From the NCBI RefSeq assembly GCF_022539665.2, contig NC_081331.1:6665534-6729533 (forward strand): DNA of 64,000 bases. The letters run 5' to 3'. Position numbers and translations under genes: made by a program. This document shows positions 12,392-24,000 of the stretch, piece by piece. The stretch comes from Daphnia carinata. Its lineage: Eukaryota > Arthropoda > Branchiopoda > Diplostraca > Daphniidae. Each line of letters opens with the position of its first letter. The first letter of the stretch is position 1. The notes below the pieces were generated by a model. The model was not told the origin of the DNA. It ran no database searches and worked only from the letters and a program-made list of their open reading frames with translations.

Positions 12392-13352
12392 ATGAATAAT
12401 ATGATTGAGCTATGCTACTGCAACGGATCTGTTTTGGTCTGGAATGTAGAAGGTGATAATAAATTTGCTACACTTATTATTTCAAAGTATATTGCATGCA
12501 TTCAAATCACGCTTTCTTTAATACAAAGATGCTCACAGGTTACGGTCCGAACACAGAATAGTGGGAAATTTTATTGGTTGCTTACCTTCTTTACCAAGAC
12601 AGGATCAGATGCTAGGTTTACCAATGGAATTAATGACAGAAGAGGTTTTCCATCTAGCTACAAGAGGAATAGTGAACATTGTTGAATACAAACAACTGTA
12701 CCATCCCGCTGAAGAACATCTTAAGCAGAAAACAGAAAATATGCTTAAAGCTAGCTTTTCTGAGCAGCAAGTAATCTTCAAGGAGGAACGGATCAAGCAG
12801 CTAATGTTAATGGCAGATAAAATTATTGAGGGGAAGAGAAGAAAAACAAATGGCATTATAGATGAGGAATTGGTACTGCAAGAAGAAATAAGAAAAATAC
12901 CTGAAATGTCTGAAGATTTGATGATGGTTCAAATTTTTACAAGTAAACATTGCTTGCAAGCATGTTCTCGACAAACATTTGATCAACAAATATTTTATAG
13001 AATCTTGGTTTCTATTGTTACAGGACCTTTCTGGACATGTCGAGGAGAAGCTGCAGAGTATAGTATCAGTCTGACTCTTAGGTGCAGGGTTTTCAGTGAT
13101 TTGTGGGAGAAGGGTTATTACATAACAGCTGGTGAGAAATTTGGTGGTGATTTCTTGGTCTATCCAGGAGACCCATTTAAATTTCATTCACATTATATAG
13201 CTGTGTGTGTTGATGAAAATCAATTGCTGACTCCTTATTTCCTTATTCAGAAAGGTCGTTTGGGAACAAATGTAAAGAAAACAGTATTGCTGTGTACTGT
13301 GAATGAGGATGGTGAAATAATGTATCAATCTTTGAATTGGAATGGAAAATGA
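12392..13352 (+). CDS. TSEN34: tRNA-splicing endonuclease subunit Sen34 (TSEN34)
   Basis: Catalytic subunit of the nuclear tRNA-splicing endonuclease, the one that cuts the 3' splice site of pre-tRNA introns. Exon 1 is 12392-12452 and exon 2 starts at 12529; together they give the N-terminal domain (ELCYCNGSVLVWNVE then DAHRLRSEHRIVGNFIG). A middle Glu/Lys-rich region follows, then the nuclease fold: VFSDLWEKGYYIT, GGDFLVYPGDPFKFHSHYIA and LGTNVKKTVLLC. The expected catalytic Tyr (GYYIT), His (FHSHYIA) and Lys (NVKKTVLL) are present. A further intron is likely at 12943-13023 (81 nt, GT-AG). It is a multiple of three without stops, so reading through it also stays in frame. Stop TGA 13350-13352, only 56 nt from the stop of TRMT112 on the other strand. 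Confidence 0.93.
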
Positions 13353-13408
13353 GCTGAATTACAAGGAATGAAAAGACATGTTTGAATTTTTTATTTTCAG
13401 TTTTCAAT

Positions 13409-13998
13409 TTATACTTCATCTTCATTTGCCAACATGTTAGGAATTCCATCTGTGACAGGGAATTTTCTTCCAGTTTCTGGACACACCAAATCTCCATTTA
13501 TGACTTCAATCTAAATAACAAATAAAAAAAAAAGAGCAGAATAAAATACTAATCCCTAGGAGACTATTATTATTTTTGTTTTTAGAAAATCAATATCTAC
13601 CTCCATTAGGAAGTGATGAGCCTTTTTCAAGAATTCTTCATTGTTTTCATAATCTTCCACGACAGCAGGGGGTAAATCATCTAAATGCCCCAGCTGGAAA
13701 GTGAAAAAGTTATATATTACAAAGTGCAAAAAGGAAACTGATGAACATTTTTCTTTACATTTTCTGCAGCTTTGCAAAGAGCTGGCCAATCCACTTTTTG
13801 AATCATGCGAGAAATGAACTCAGGGTTGAATTCAACTTCATTTACTTTAACTTCTTTGGCCTGTATGTGACACCATCAAAACATTAGAAATTTATGGTTA
13901 CAAGCAAAAATCTTACTTACAACAATTCCTAGTGGATAGCCAACGGTTACACCTTTTAAACATTTAGAAGTTAATATGTTGTGGGTTAAAAGCTTCAT
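13409..13998 (-). CDS. TRMT112: TRM112-like methyltransferase activator (TRMT112)
   Basis: Small zinc-binding partner that activates several methyltransferases acting on tRNA, rRNA and release factor eRF1. Four minus-strand exons: 13998-13921, 13860-13759, 13693-13601 and 13510-13409, each phase 0 at its junctions. The start at 13998 gives [20 protein letters not shown], the canonical N-terminus; an upstream in-frame ATG would only add an atypical extension. The C-terminus has [20 protein letters not shown] and ends EDEV. The length of about 124 residues matches the family. AATAAA on the minus strand (13395-13390) lies just past the stop, so its 3' end and that of TSEN34 probably overlap. It is divergent from RpL7 with about 350 nt between the start codons. 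Confidence 0.95.
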
Positions 13999-14104
13999 CT
14001 TTAATGTGTTAAATTCTAGCGATATTGACAGTGGTGCAGACCGAACCCACGTGTATTCCAAAACAAGCGGCTGCTGCCGCTTCTCGCCGACTCACTTTCC
14101 ATCT

Positions 14105-14351
14105 GCAAATAAAAGGTGATTATGTGGTTTTTTATATGAACACCAACTTCCGATTTTCGTTCACATAATTTAAATCGAAAAAAATATATACGTTTTACTA
14201 AAGCAATAAATAATTCTGTTCTTTATTACTATTTCACCAAACACTGTTTTGAAATTTGGCAAACAAGCAACGCAAAAAAATTTGTACTGGCAACGTTCTA
14301 GTCTTGCTGGTTAGTGTCTTTTCTTTTTATTGGTCTTGTCTCTGCCTAAAC
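14105..14351. promoter_or_regulatory. Shared divergent promoter region of TRMT112 and RpL7
   Basis: The start codons of TRMT112 (-) and RpL7 (+) are 353 bp apart with no other gene between. A pyrimidine run at about 14318-14328 (CTTTTCTTTTT) precedes the RpL7 ATG by about 25 nt and fits a 5'-TOP transcription start, as is usual for ribosomal protein genes. The exact start sites are inferred. Confidence 0.5.
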
Positions 14352-15975
14352 ATGTCAGCCGCTACAGGGTAAGTTGAATATTTTCATCTCGAAAAATCTA
14401 ATTCATCGACCAATGCTTGTCGAAACCAAGAGTTGTTTTGCAAAGCTAGTTATGTAAAATACCCGATTCGTCCCAGTGTATGTTGTTTTATGGTGCGAAA
14501 TTGACTTGTAACAAGTTCCAGTTAAGTCGGATGTGACGAGTGTTGTTGCAGAGTAGTAGACATGTGCGGAATGCCATCTTATTGGACCAGCTGCTGATCG
14601 TTCTTAATTTGTTTGAATTAGGAAAGTCCCGGCCAAGGTGGTCCCACCGCCACAACCATCTAAATCTAAGTTGCCAGCTGTTCCCGAATCCCTGTTGAAG
14701 CGCAGGAAGAAGCAAAAGGCCGAACGCACCAAGAGGCTTGAACAAGCCTTAAACGTAAGTGCCTGGTACTTTAGTGATATTACAGGTCCACTAACTACAT
14801 TTCCCCGATTACAGTACCTTAAGGCTCGTCGTGCCAGGCGTGTTGAGATCTTCAAACGTGCCGAGAAATACATCAAAGAGTACAGGACCAAGGAGAGGGA
14901 TGAAATCAGGCTAGCCCGTCAAGCCAAGAAGGAAGGAAACTTCTATGTTCCAGCTGAGTCCAAGTTGGCCTTTGTCATCCGTATCCGAGGGTAATTTGTT
15001 TTAAGTTGTTTTCCAAGACTTGTACTAAAAGTTTATAATCCCTTAGTGTCAACCAAGTCGCCCCTAAAGTCCGCAAGACTCTGCAGTTGCTCAGGCTCCG
15101 ACAGATCAACAATGGTGTTTTTGTCAAGCTTAACAAGGTAAAATTAAATACCTAATCATTCCTGTTAATTGTATATGATGACCCACAATGTTTGAAGCAC
15201 AATGAAACAAAATCCATACTGTTCACCTTGGAGATCTGAAGCAATTGTTATTAAAAAGTGCATTGGTGTTGAACATCTGAAATTAAAACCCTGAACTTTT
15301 GTAGGCTACCTTGAACATGTTGCGCATTTGCGAGCCCTACATCACTTGGGGCTACCCCAATCTGAAGAGCGTTCGCGACTTGATCTACAAACGTGGTTTC
15401 GCCAAGGCACGCGGTCGTCGCATTCCTCTTACCAGCAACGATATCATCGAACGAAAGCTTGGTTAGTGTTATATTTTGGTCGTAGTCGTAAACTGGCTGC
15501 TGGAATAACTCGAACGGGAATACTGAAATACTTCATTTTTAGGCGCTGGAAACATTATCTGTATGGAAGATTTGGTCCACACGATCTTCACCGTCGGAGG
15601 CCACTTCAAACACGCCTCCAACTTCCTTTGGCCATTCAAGGTATTTGCATACTTGCGTTATTTCAGTTGTGACAGTTTAAATAGTTTAAGTGGCGTTACC
15701 TATTGTATCGTGCACGTTTTATTGTCAAAGAATATTGATCGTAGTATATCCTTCGCCTTGTCTCAATAGACCTGGGGAGTGGAAAGCTGCGCAACAGTTT
15801 AAAAATACTTTGTTTAATGCATTGAATTTAGTACTTGATTTTAAAACGTAATTTTGTTTCGCAGTTGAACACACCAACTGGTGGCTGGCGCAAGAAGACA
15901 ACCCATTACGTCGAGGGTGGTGATTTCGGCAACCGCGAAGAGAAGATCAACGAACTCCTCCGCCGAATGATTTAA
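14352..15975 (+). CDS. RpL7: 60S ribosomal protein L7 (uL30)
   Basis: Large-subunit ribosomal protein. Seven exons: 14352-14368, 14622-14754, 14815-14990, 15047-15137, 15305-15461, 15543-15640 and 15865-15975, all GT-AG and in phase. The first exon codes only for MSAATG, a common layout in ribosomal protein genes. Recognisable blocks are [96 protein letters not shown] and the C-terminal [20 protein letters not shown] long first intron plus a TOP-like start are typical. The fourth intron carries a C/D snoRNA candidate on the same strand. Confidence 0.97.
15167..15246 (+). ncRNA. C/D box snoRNA candidate in RpL7 intron 4
   Basis: Perfect C box ATGATGA at 15175-15181 and D box CTGA at 15236-15239 are enclosed by a terminal inverted repeat (AATTG 15167-15171, CAATT 15242-15246). 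The 15 nt before the D box region (CTGTTCACCTTGGAG, 15219-15233) are the reverse complement of CTCCAAGGTGAACAG, which I recall as a conserved large-subunit rRNA sequence (AAGGTGAACAGCCTCT). By the D+5 rule the modified residue would be a C just before CAAGG. Ribosomal protein introns are common snoRNA hosts. The identity with a named snoRNA is not established. Confidence 0.75.
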
Positions 15976-16391
15976 ATGCTAGATAATGGTGTCCCTTGGT
16001 CATGGCATGTGTAATACAAACGTCGTGACTCGAATATCGGTTTTCATATTATTATACGTTAGTATCTGACGTTCTGTTCCAACCGAAACAAGGAAACAGA
16101 AGTCCTTCGTAGGAAACCGTGATTAAGAATCACTTACGTACTCGGTACATACCTGTTCTGATGTGAAATCGTGATCATAACGCGCCGAACGAAAGGCGGA
16201 AGGCAGTACTAGTAGGTGCACGGTCCTAATTGTGAAACCATCTCGTAGATGGCGCAGTTGCATCGAGGCTTGATGTGTTGCTGTGGTTACGAGTAGGCAA
16301 GCAATTGTTTTTATTACAAGTTTCGTCCTTGTGATTGAGATTTACGAGAAAGGGAGAGACGGTCGTACAATTGTGTTTAGCTTATTAGGAG
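15976..16391. other. Intergenic region RpL7-NKIRAS
   Basis: RpL7 3' UTR and the NKIRAS promoter. There is no AATAAA right after the RpL7 stop; AATACA at about 16014 is a possible variant signal. Nothing else is visible. Confidence 0.5.
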
Positions 16392-17051
16392 ATGGTGAGA
16401 ATCAATAAAGTCCTGCTCTGTGGAGCCAAACAGATAGGGAAGTCTGCAATTCTAGAACAACTGATTTACGGACACGTCACTAGAGATTCGGTACATGCAC
16501 AGCACCATTGCTAAACAGCAAATGCTCAATGATCCTTTAATTAAATAAATAAATTGTTTCTTATATTGTAGATTTTTCACCCTACAATAGAAGATACATA
16601 TGAATGTCATGTTGACACAGATAGAGGAGTGAAGGAGCTTATCCGATTCTATGACCTGGGTGGAATCACTTCCAAAAACAAAGAAATTCCGCGCCACTAC
16701 TTTAATGTTGCAGATGCCTATATCCTAGTGTATGGTATCAATAGCCATGAGTCTTTCCTCATCATGGACTCTTTGAAAAAAGAAATCGACAGGAACAAGG
16801 AGAAGAAAGATGCAGTAATGATTGTCTTGGGAAACAAGCTGGATTTGGTAGAAGAAAGACAAGTGGATTATTCTCAGGCCTCTTTATGGGCTGCAAAGGA
16901 ACGTGTTAGACTGTTTGAGATCTCAGTTTTTGACCAGCAAACATTGATAGAACCATTTGTGTATCTTTCTTCGAAATTGAATCCACCCCCACAAAAATCT
17001 ACTTTTCCTCAGTTAAGCATGGGCATGGGAAGAAGCAAAATCAAAGATTGA
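16392..17051 (+). CDS. NKIRAS: NF-kappa-B inhibitor-interacting Ras-like protein (kappaB-Ras)
   Basis: Small Ras-like GTPase family that in vertebrates binds I-kappa-B proteins and restrains Ral and NF-kappa-B signalling. Two exons, 16392-16490 and 16572-17051, joined in phase 0. The P-loop reads GAKQIGKSAI. The DTDRGVKE segment and LKKEIDRNKEKKD are characteristic of the family, and NKLD is the guanine-specificity motif. Switch II reads YDLGG, so the catalytic Gln that follows DxxG in Ras is missing, as is typical of kappaB-Ras. TLIEPF and the Ser/Pro tail match the family C-terminus, and there is no CaaX box. About 192 residues. ATTAAA at 17060-17065 is a possible polyA signal. Confidence 0.93.
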
Positions 17052-17065
17052 ATCCCACTATTAAA

Positions 17066-20000
17066 CTTGTTATTGTGTTATTTTCCTGTTATGTTTTCAG
17101 TATTATAAAAACTTTCCTATTTGTCATATGAAATCTCAGTTTCGTCTTTGGATAAAAAAAATACGACGTGCATACTCCGTCGTGTACAAAATGAATTAGT
17201 ACGCCAATTGAAACACACAAAAAACCTCGTTCCTCTTCTTTGTTGCTGCAAAGAAATTGTTTGTGATACACACAGTGTAAATATATAGCCCATCATGCAT
17301 GATCTTAAAAAATAATATACACAGTCTCTGAACTGCTGTGCTTGTTGGATTATTTGTCTTCTTAAAATGCGGATCGAAACAACATTCGTTATAAATATAT
17401 ACTGTATTTTAAAACCAGCTGGTTCCGGCTGCCATACGCTGGATTATGAAAAGAATAACAGCGGATGCCACAAAAAGCGGAAAAAACAACATGATATATG
17501 AAAAAAAAATAATAATAATATGTATAGAAAAAGGAATGATTATACATTGTTGATACTGCTCACTACGTGTATAATTCCTCGTCGACTGTGAAACAAAATA
17601 AGCGACAGCGCCGCACTACATGATGACAGCGGGAAGGAAGGCAGAAGACGGCGTGCAGACTTAATAATCACTTTGCTATTCAAACACGGATATAAGGACG
17701 GGAAAATGAACAGACTAACGTATACAGACTTCAACAATCTCAGCTACTCCTGATTACAAAAGCATCACGTACGCCGTCCATGTTGAGAGTGCAACGAAAT
17801 AAATGAAAAAAAAAAAAATCATAAAACATATTTAAACACAGACAAAATTTTGGAAAAAATAAAAAAAAATAATTGGAGGAAGAGGAGTAATGCATTTTTG
17901 GCGCGCCCGGCGACGCCGCTCTCATTCCACGCCGCGGCACTTTTTCCGGGCCAGTTGACGACCAGCATCCGAGCAGAGAGGACGCGCCGTTTTATACATC
18001 ACTCATCCCCTCATTTTCATCTCGTCTCTAAAAGTTCGACGTGGATACGACCATTTTGCAGACCTGCCATCACTTCGACTTCAGTTTTTATTTGTTGGTT
18101 CGTTTTGTGCCTGGCATTTCTGCAGCCTCGTTGACCGGTAAGTCTTGTTTTCTGCACGCCTCTTATTATTGTAGTTATGGTGTTTGGAAATTCTTGCGAT
18201 TGTTTACATCATGTGCTGTACAAAATGTGCGGCCCTAGCCGAGATGACGTAGACGAAGCAAAAACAAGAAAGAGGGGAAAAGAAAAAGAAAGAAACTGGG
18301 AGAGCGTGTACAGCAGCAGGTTGGCTGTCTGCTGGTTGTCGAGGGTTAAAAGTCGTTCGTCACGTGGTCAAGCGAATGTTAGCAGTCGCCGGCTGATGCG
18401 TATACCAGTCATTTGTTTGCCATTTTGTCATTTTTTTTCTTTTGAAATCAAACCAAACATTTTGTCTTAATCGTTTTCAAACAGGAAAAACAAAACACAA
18501 GTTCCTTTTTTACGTGTTGTTGTTGTTTTGTGTTTTTTTTCTCATTTTTGCATGGCTACCATGTTGCAAAAGAACATGCAAGTTTTGCCTCTGGCAGAAT
18601 GATACACTTAGGCGTTCCGGTCTGGTAGTGATGTCAGAGACCTCGCGGTCCCGCGAGTAGATTAGGCCTTTTGTATTATGCAGTCGGAAAAATAATAACA
18701 AAAGTGGATGTGCGTGTGTGTGTGTGTGTGTGTGCTCTGGATATTTTATATTGCCTTCTCAAGTCTAGTGGTATTATCTAGTAATAAAAAAGAAAAAAGC
18801 GGCAAGAAAACTGTTACCAGGGCACATGAACAGACAAATAGACAGGCCAGAAAGGAAGAAAAACACAAATAATGATGCCCTCACTTATTCTTTCAATAAT
18901 TCTACAACGTATTTATATCCAAAACAAAAAAAATTGTTAAATTGACGAACTGTCAGACAATTAACGTTCGATTTGTTGGAATGAATTTTTCTTAAAAAAA
19001 AACAAACACAGAAATTACAAATGCACTCGTAGTAGATGGGAGCGTTCATTAAAAATGAAACTAATTTCCCGGTACTATTCACGCGAGTCACGCACAATTC
19101 ATGTAGCACCGGAGACCCATGGTCTTGCCCAATTTTTTCTTTCTCGTCACTGTACACACACACACACAGACGCATAAATGGCAATTTCATTTGCATCGCC
19201 CGTTGGCCCTGCAAAATGTAATCCTACCTTTCTCGCGTCATCGTCTATTTTTTATTTTTCTCGCAACCTCTCTCTGCTCTTTGGCGTCTGCCGCGCTTCA
19301 TCCGCGTTCGCACCAATCACGCGTCTATCAACGCAACGACAGAACCTTAACGTCATTTCCTGTCGTCCACTCCTCCCGCTGGCTGTTGTAGCGCTTTGAA
19401 TTCACGTTTTTCCTCCCCCCTTCTTTCTAGGTTGTATTGCTTTTTTTTTCTTGCTCCCTTTCATGCCTCAACAACCAGTTAGTTAGGGCGTCCAGCTCTG
19501 TTCTTCTTCTTTAAAAAAAAAAAAAACCCACCCATTTTACTCGGCCGCCCCTACTACTATAGACGGTAAGGCAGTGGTACATCATGAATCTCATTATGCC
19601 GCAGCGTTAATAATGCATCTTGAACTGCGTGTGTGTGTGTGTGTGTGTGTGCAACTATATAGCCGCGAGACAGACATGTAAGAACGCGGGAGAGAAAGGC
19701 AAAAGGATTGGGGGGAACTGAAAATCGTCAATAATTCAATTGGATTCTCTCGTTCTCCATTGCCTGCTGCTCCCCTTTTGGTACTGTACGCGTTTCAGTT
19801 ATTGATACATGTATATGTATGCATTTGCTGCAGCGCAAGACTACATCTAGACAGCGACATGCATCTAGAAAATAGATGTAGTTGTACATCGTCCGTTGTT
19901 TGATATTAGATATGCGAATTCGGAGAGATTGATAATGAAAATGGTCCAACTCAAGAAGCAGAAGCAAGGAGGCTCCCAACATTCCTTTCATTATTAATCA

Positions 20001-21001
20001 ACAATGCTCATACATAATGCCTAATCGATGAATTATGGAGACACGCTCTTACATTTATGTATGTCTGTACGTGGCGCCGCCAGTATCTGAATATATGTGC
20101 AAACTCGCTGCTTTTAAGTCTATAAGAACGCCCTGTCCCATTTGGCCTCGTAAAGAAAACGTTCAATTTGCACCGTCGTTTTGACAGCGTTTACTAACCT
20201 TGAGAGAGAAAGCTTGATAGTCTTTTACCCACGTTTGATTGAAGTAACCTCCAGATTACAAGACAATTTGTTTACATAATTCTTTTTGATCAAGAAATAT
20301 TGAGACAAATTGCTATCAACTCCATCAGAAAAGATAAGCCTTCGCATTAAACATTTGATCTCTGAGCAGATGATTGACTTATTGCAGTGTAACAGCTGTT
20401 GGCTGACGTTACAATTTAGCGGCAATAGCCTCGCTTTTTGTTTTCCTTTTTTTTTTTTTTTTTTACTTTTCTTGTTTATGTGGTTGACTCGTACCGGCTA
20501 ACCTGTTGCCGAATGCGTAGCAGAAGCGCGTGACACGAGACCTCTTGCCACAGTTCCGGTTGGGTCCAAGAACAAAGTACAAAACTTATTTGGAATGCAA
20601 TGGCCGTCTTTACCCCCTTTTTTGTCTCCAGTTATTAAACACATTCTCCTTTGAATTTTTACGCTAGCCCTTCCGACTTCCAAATGAACACAAGAGGCTG
20701 TTTGTACCAATCACAAACGACATTCGTCAACTATGTCGTCATTTTTATTTTCCTTCTTCAACTTTAAAATAAGAAATTTTTTTTTTTTTTGATAGTTTGA
20801 AAAATTTTAAATAGCGTAAAAAAAAGGAGTAAGTTGCGCGCACGCTCCCCCTGCGTTTCGTGTTATCTATTTACATTTGTTATTCGAGTGCGCTTTGTGT
20901 TGCATCAGTATTGATTGCTGTGTCGCGCGGGAGGGGCCTCGGGTGCTTTTCCTAACTCGTTCCGTGTTTCCATGTTACATATCTAATATTTCGTATGCAT
21001 T

Positions 21002-21032
<31 letters not shown>

Positions 21033-24000
21033 AGCTCTTCTGGATGTATAGTGCTCACACACACACATATATATATATACAATAAAAAGGGCCAGACGAG
21101 ATATATAATATGAATGTATGTAGAGAGACTCAGTTGATAGGGTGGGGTTGGGCGCCACCGGGATGCCCGTGACGCGCTATGACAAAATATGACAAGAGGA
21201 AGGAAATGGAGTATCTTTTTTTTTTTTTTGTATGTGTTGTTGTTGATAACCCTCCCACCGCCAGTGGGGGGGGTGGTCTTTGACTACACCCGTTTGATAT
21301 TCTATGCTACACACATAATATTATTCGATATAGAAAAAGAAAAGTCGTACTGGGTCGTGTACAAAGTCTCAAATAAATGACATCCACGCCCGTTTGACAT
21401 CGCTCTCACCCTTGTCTCTGAAAAAAAAAAATGGTTTTTTTTCGACAACAAAATAAAAATAAAATAACTGAACGATATTGAGATGGTGGATAATGTTCTC
21501 GACGACGAGTATTTTCCTTTTTTTTTTTAAGCGTTACAAGCTAAAAAGGGAATTTATAAAAATGCGAGGAAGAAACGAGAAAAATAGGAGAGGGGTTCAA
21601 GAAAATAGCGACAATCGAATAAGGGCCAACTTTATTTCAAACTCGATGCACTCATGAAAAAACAAATATATATAATTTTTTTTGAAACTTGTCATCTTCT
21701 TGTTGTCTCCTATATTTCTCACGATTGCTTTTCTTTTTTGTCCTTGTCAACTTGGATAGGCCATCTATGTACATCTAATACATGTAGATGATACGATTTG
21801 TAATAGATATAAATTCTCGCCTGTTTTTTTTTTTTTTTTTTTTTATCCGGCCAATGATTTTATTCCATCTGCATTTTTTTTTTTTTGGTGGTAAAAGGGG
21901 GAGAGGGGTATAGATCTTTGTTAGTTGTCAGCATTAAGACGCAAAGCGGCCGTGAACGGAATGGCTAATATGCAAATGGTACGTTTGCCACCAACTTGTG
22001 GTAAATGTCCAAGTTGAATTGGACGAGACACAAATCGAAAGCTAAACTATTCTCAATGCCGTCCAATTTAAATGATTTAAACTGAATGCCAGTTGGCTAT
22101 TTTTTTTTTTGTCTTGATTCATACGATTCAAAATGATTTCGTCTGCTGTGCGAAATGTACGGTTCGTGTTAGCAGTTAATAGTTTGACAAATAACTAGTG
22201 ACGTGATGAGCATCCGTCACGCACTTTCATTTGATTTTCTGCGCCCGTAGTTATAAATCATCTCGCTAGTTTTCGGGGGATAAAAAAATGGTCCCTCCCC
22301 CTCCTTTTTCGTTTGCTCTTTTCATTTCCGTAAAATATTTGCCTATGCAATTCGGGTTTGTTTTGCTTCTTTGCTCGTTCATTTGTTTATATTTGGGAAG
22401 TAACAAACAAAAACAAAAAAAAAATGCAAAGATTGCTATTACTTGCAAGATGCGCTGATTTTCGATTGCTTTCTGATCCACTTTGTGCGCTCTTCTTGTC
22501 TCTTCCAATTTTCTGTTTTTTTATTCTCATTGCCGGTGTTTGGAGGATGGGAGAAGAACAAAAATAAAGTTGACAGTGTAGAAAGGGGGGCGAATAATTT
22601 CTCATCATTTTGCATATATTCCACTCGTGTTCTCTCTGGTTCTTCAATATTATTTTTTTTTGTTTGTTTCAACATCTTCTTCCGTGCGCATATTGATTGA
22701 TTCCCTCCGACTCTTCTATAGTTACCATGTCGATGGTAATTTCCCCCTCCGCGTTCGCCACTTGATTCTCGCCGAAATATTCATGGACTCGAATGGAATA
22801 AACGCAAACGGCAGCAAGTCGAAAAATAGAAATCAAGCAAATGCAGCAACCGTGCGGCAAGAGTAAAAATTTGAAAAAAAAAAGAATAACATATTCAAAA
22901 AGAAAAACGGAAAGAACTTTGTTACCCTTTTATTGCGTTATAGCGGATTAGAATAGAGAGCTGCACGGCGTAGACATGCATCCAGTGGGTCTATAAACAG
23001 TAGCGAATGAGCAAGAAGATGGGCATAGAAGTGAATTGACTTATTTTGCTTGGGGCGAATGACGAGTCCCGACACATTGTAAGTTAATGCTAGTTGATGT
23101 TTGTCATGGAAATGAAGCTCCACTGCGCTATATATTTATTTTTTTTTAAATCTACTAATATTATTAGATTGCGTTTTTGCTATTGGAACGAGCAATTGCA
23201 TGTCTATTCTTATTTTTTCATACTGTTTTTGTATTCATTTGAAATCAACAACAAGCACTTCTCGCTATTGCGTTCCATAGATTTGATGGGGTAAAAATTA
23301 TTGTGTTCACCTGTTTTAACTCTTGGCTACTGAATATTCAAATCCGACTAGCGCGTGCCTCACGAGATTCGAATTATCCGCCTTTGTCTAGGCAAATGTT
23401 TGAAACTATTTTGATTGCCCTTTTCAGATATTCACTAAATTCGAGAGAACACCGCACACATTAGGAACGAGACAGTGATAATCAAACATACCATAGCGGA
23501 GCTAAATAATACCTCTACCTTTTTGTCAATTCATTGCCAGGCGTACGCGGGGTATAGCAGTGGGGTAGGTAAAGAGATTGTATAGTTTTTTGTACGCAAA
23601 CCATATACGTCAGAATAATAGAAACAAGCAAACAAAGGGAGAAAATAAAAAGGGGTGAGCAAAAGTAAAGGGTCGAAACTGATTGAAATCGATGGTTTCT
23701 ATCATTTTCAATGAAAAATTCATCGATGACCACCTCCCCGTGTCTGTTTTCAAACCGCGCGCCAGTTCACAAAACACGACGCAAATCGAATTTTCCTGCT
23801 CTCTTTAAATGTCATTTCACAACGTCCAAAACAGTTGAAATCTCTCTGAATGCGTAATTTTGAACGTACATAGCTGATGGTGCACAACAACAATCAGTCA
23901 AAGATTTCCCGTGGACTCGTTTCATTAGCAATGCTACGTCAAGAGTTTTTGGACGTCAGTCAGATGCGGGAGTTTGTATGTACCGTTCAATTGTTGATAG

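Noticed and set aside
15641-15864. Possible H/ACA RNA in RpL7 intron 6
   Set aside because: ANANNA and ACA triplets are present, but no convincing pair of hairpins was found by eye.
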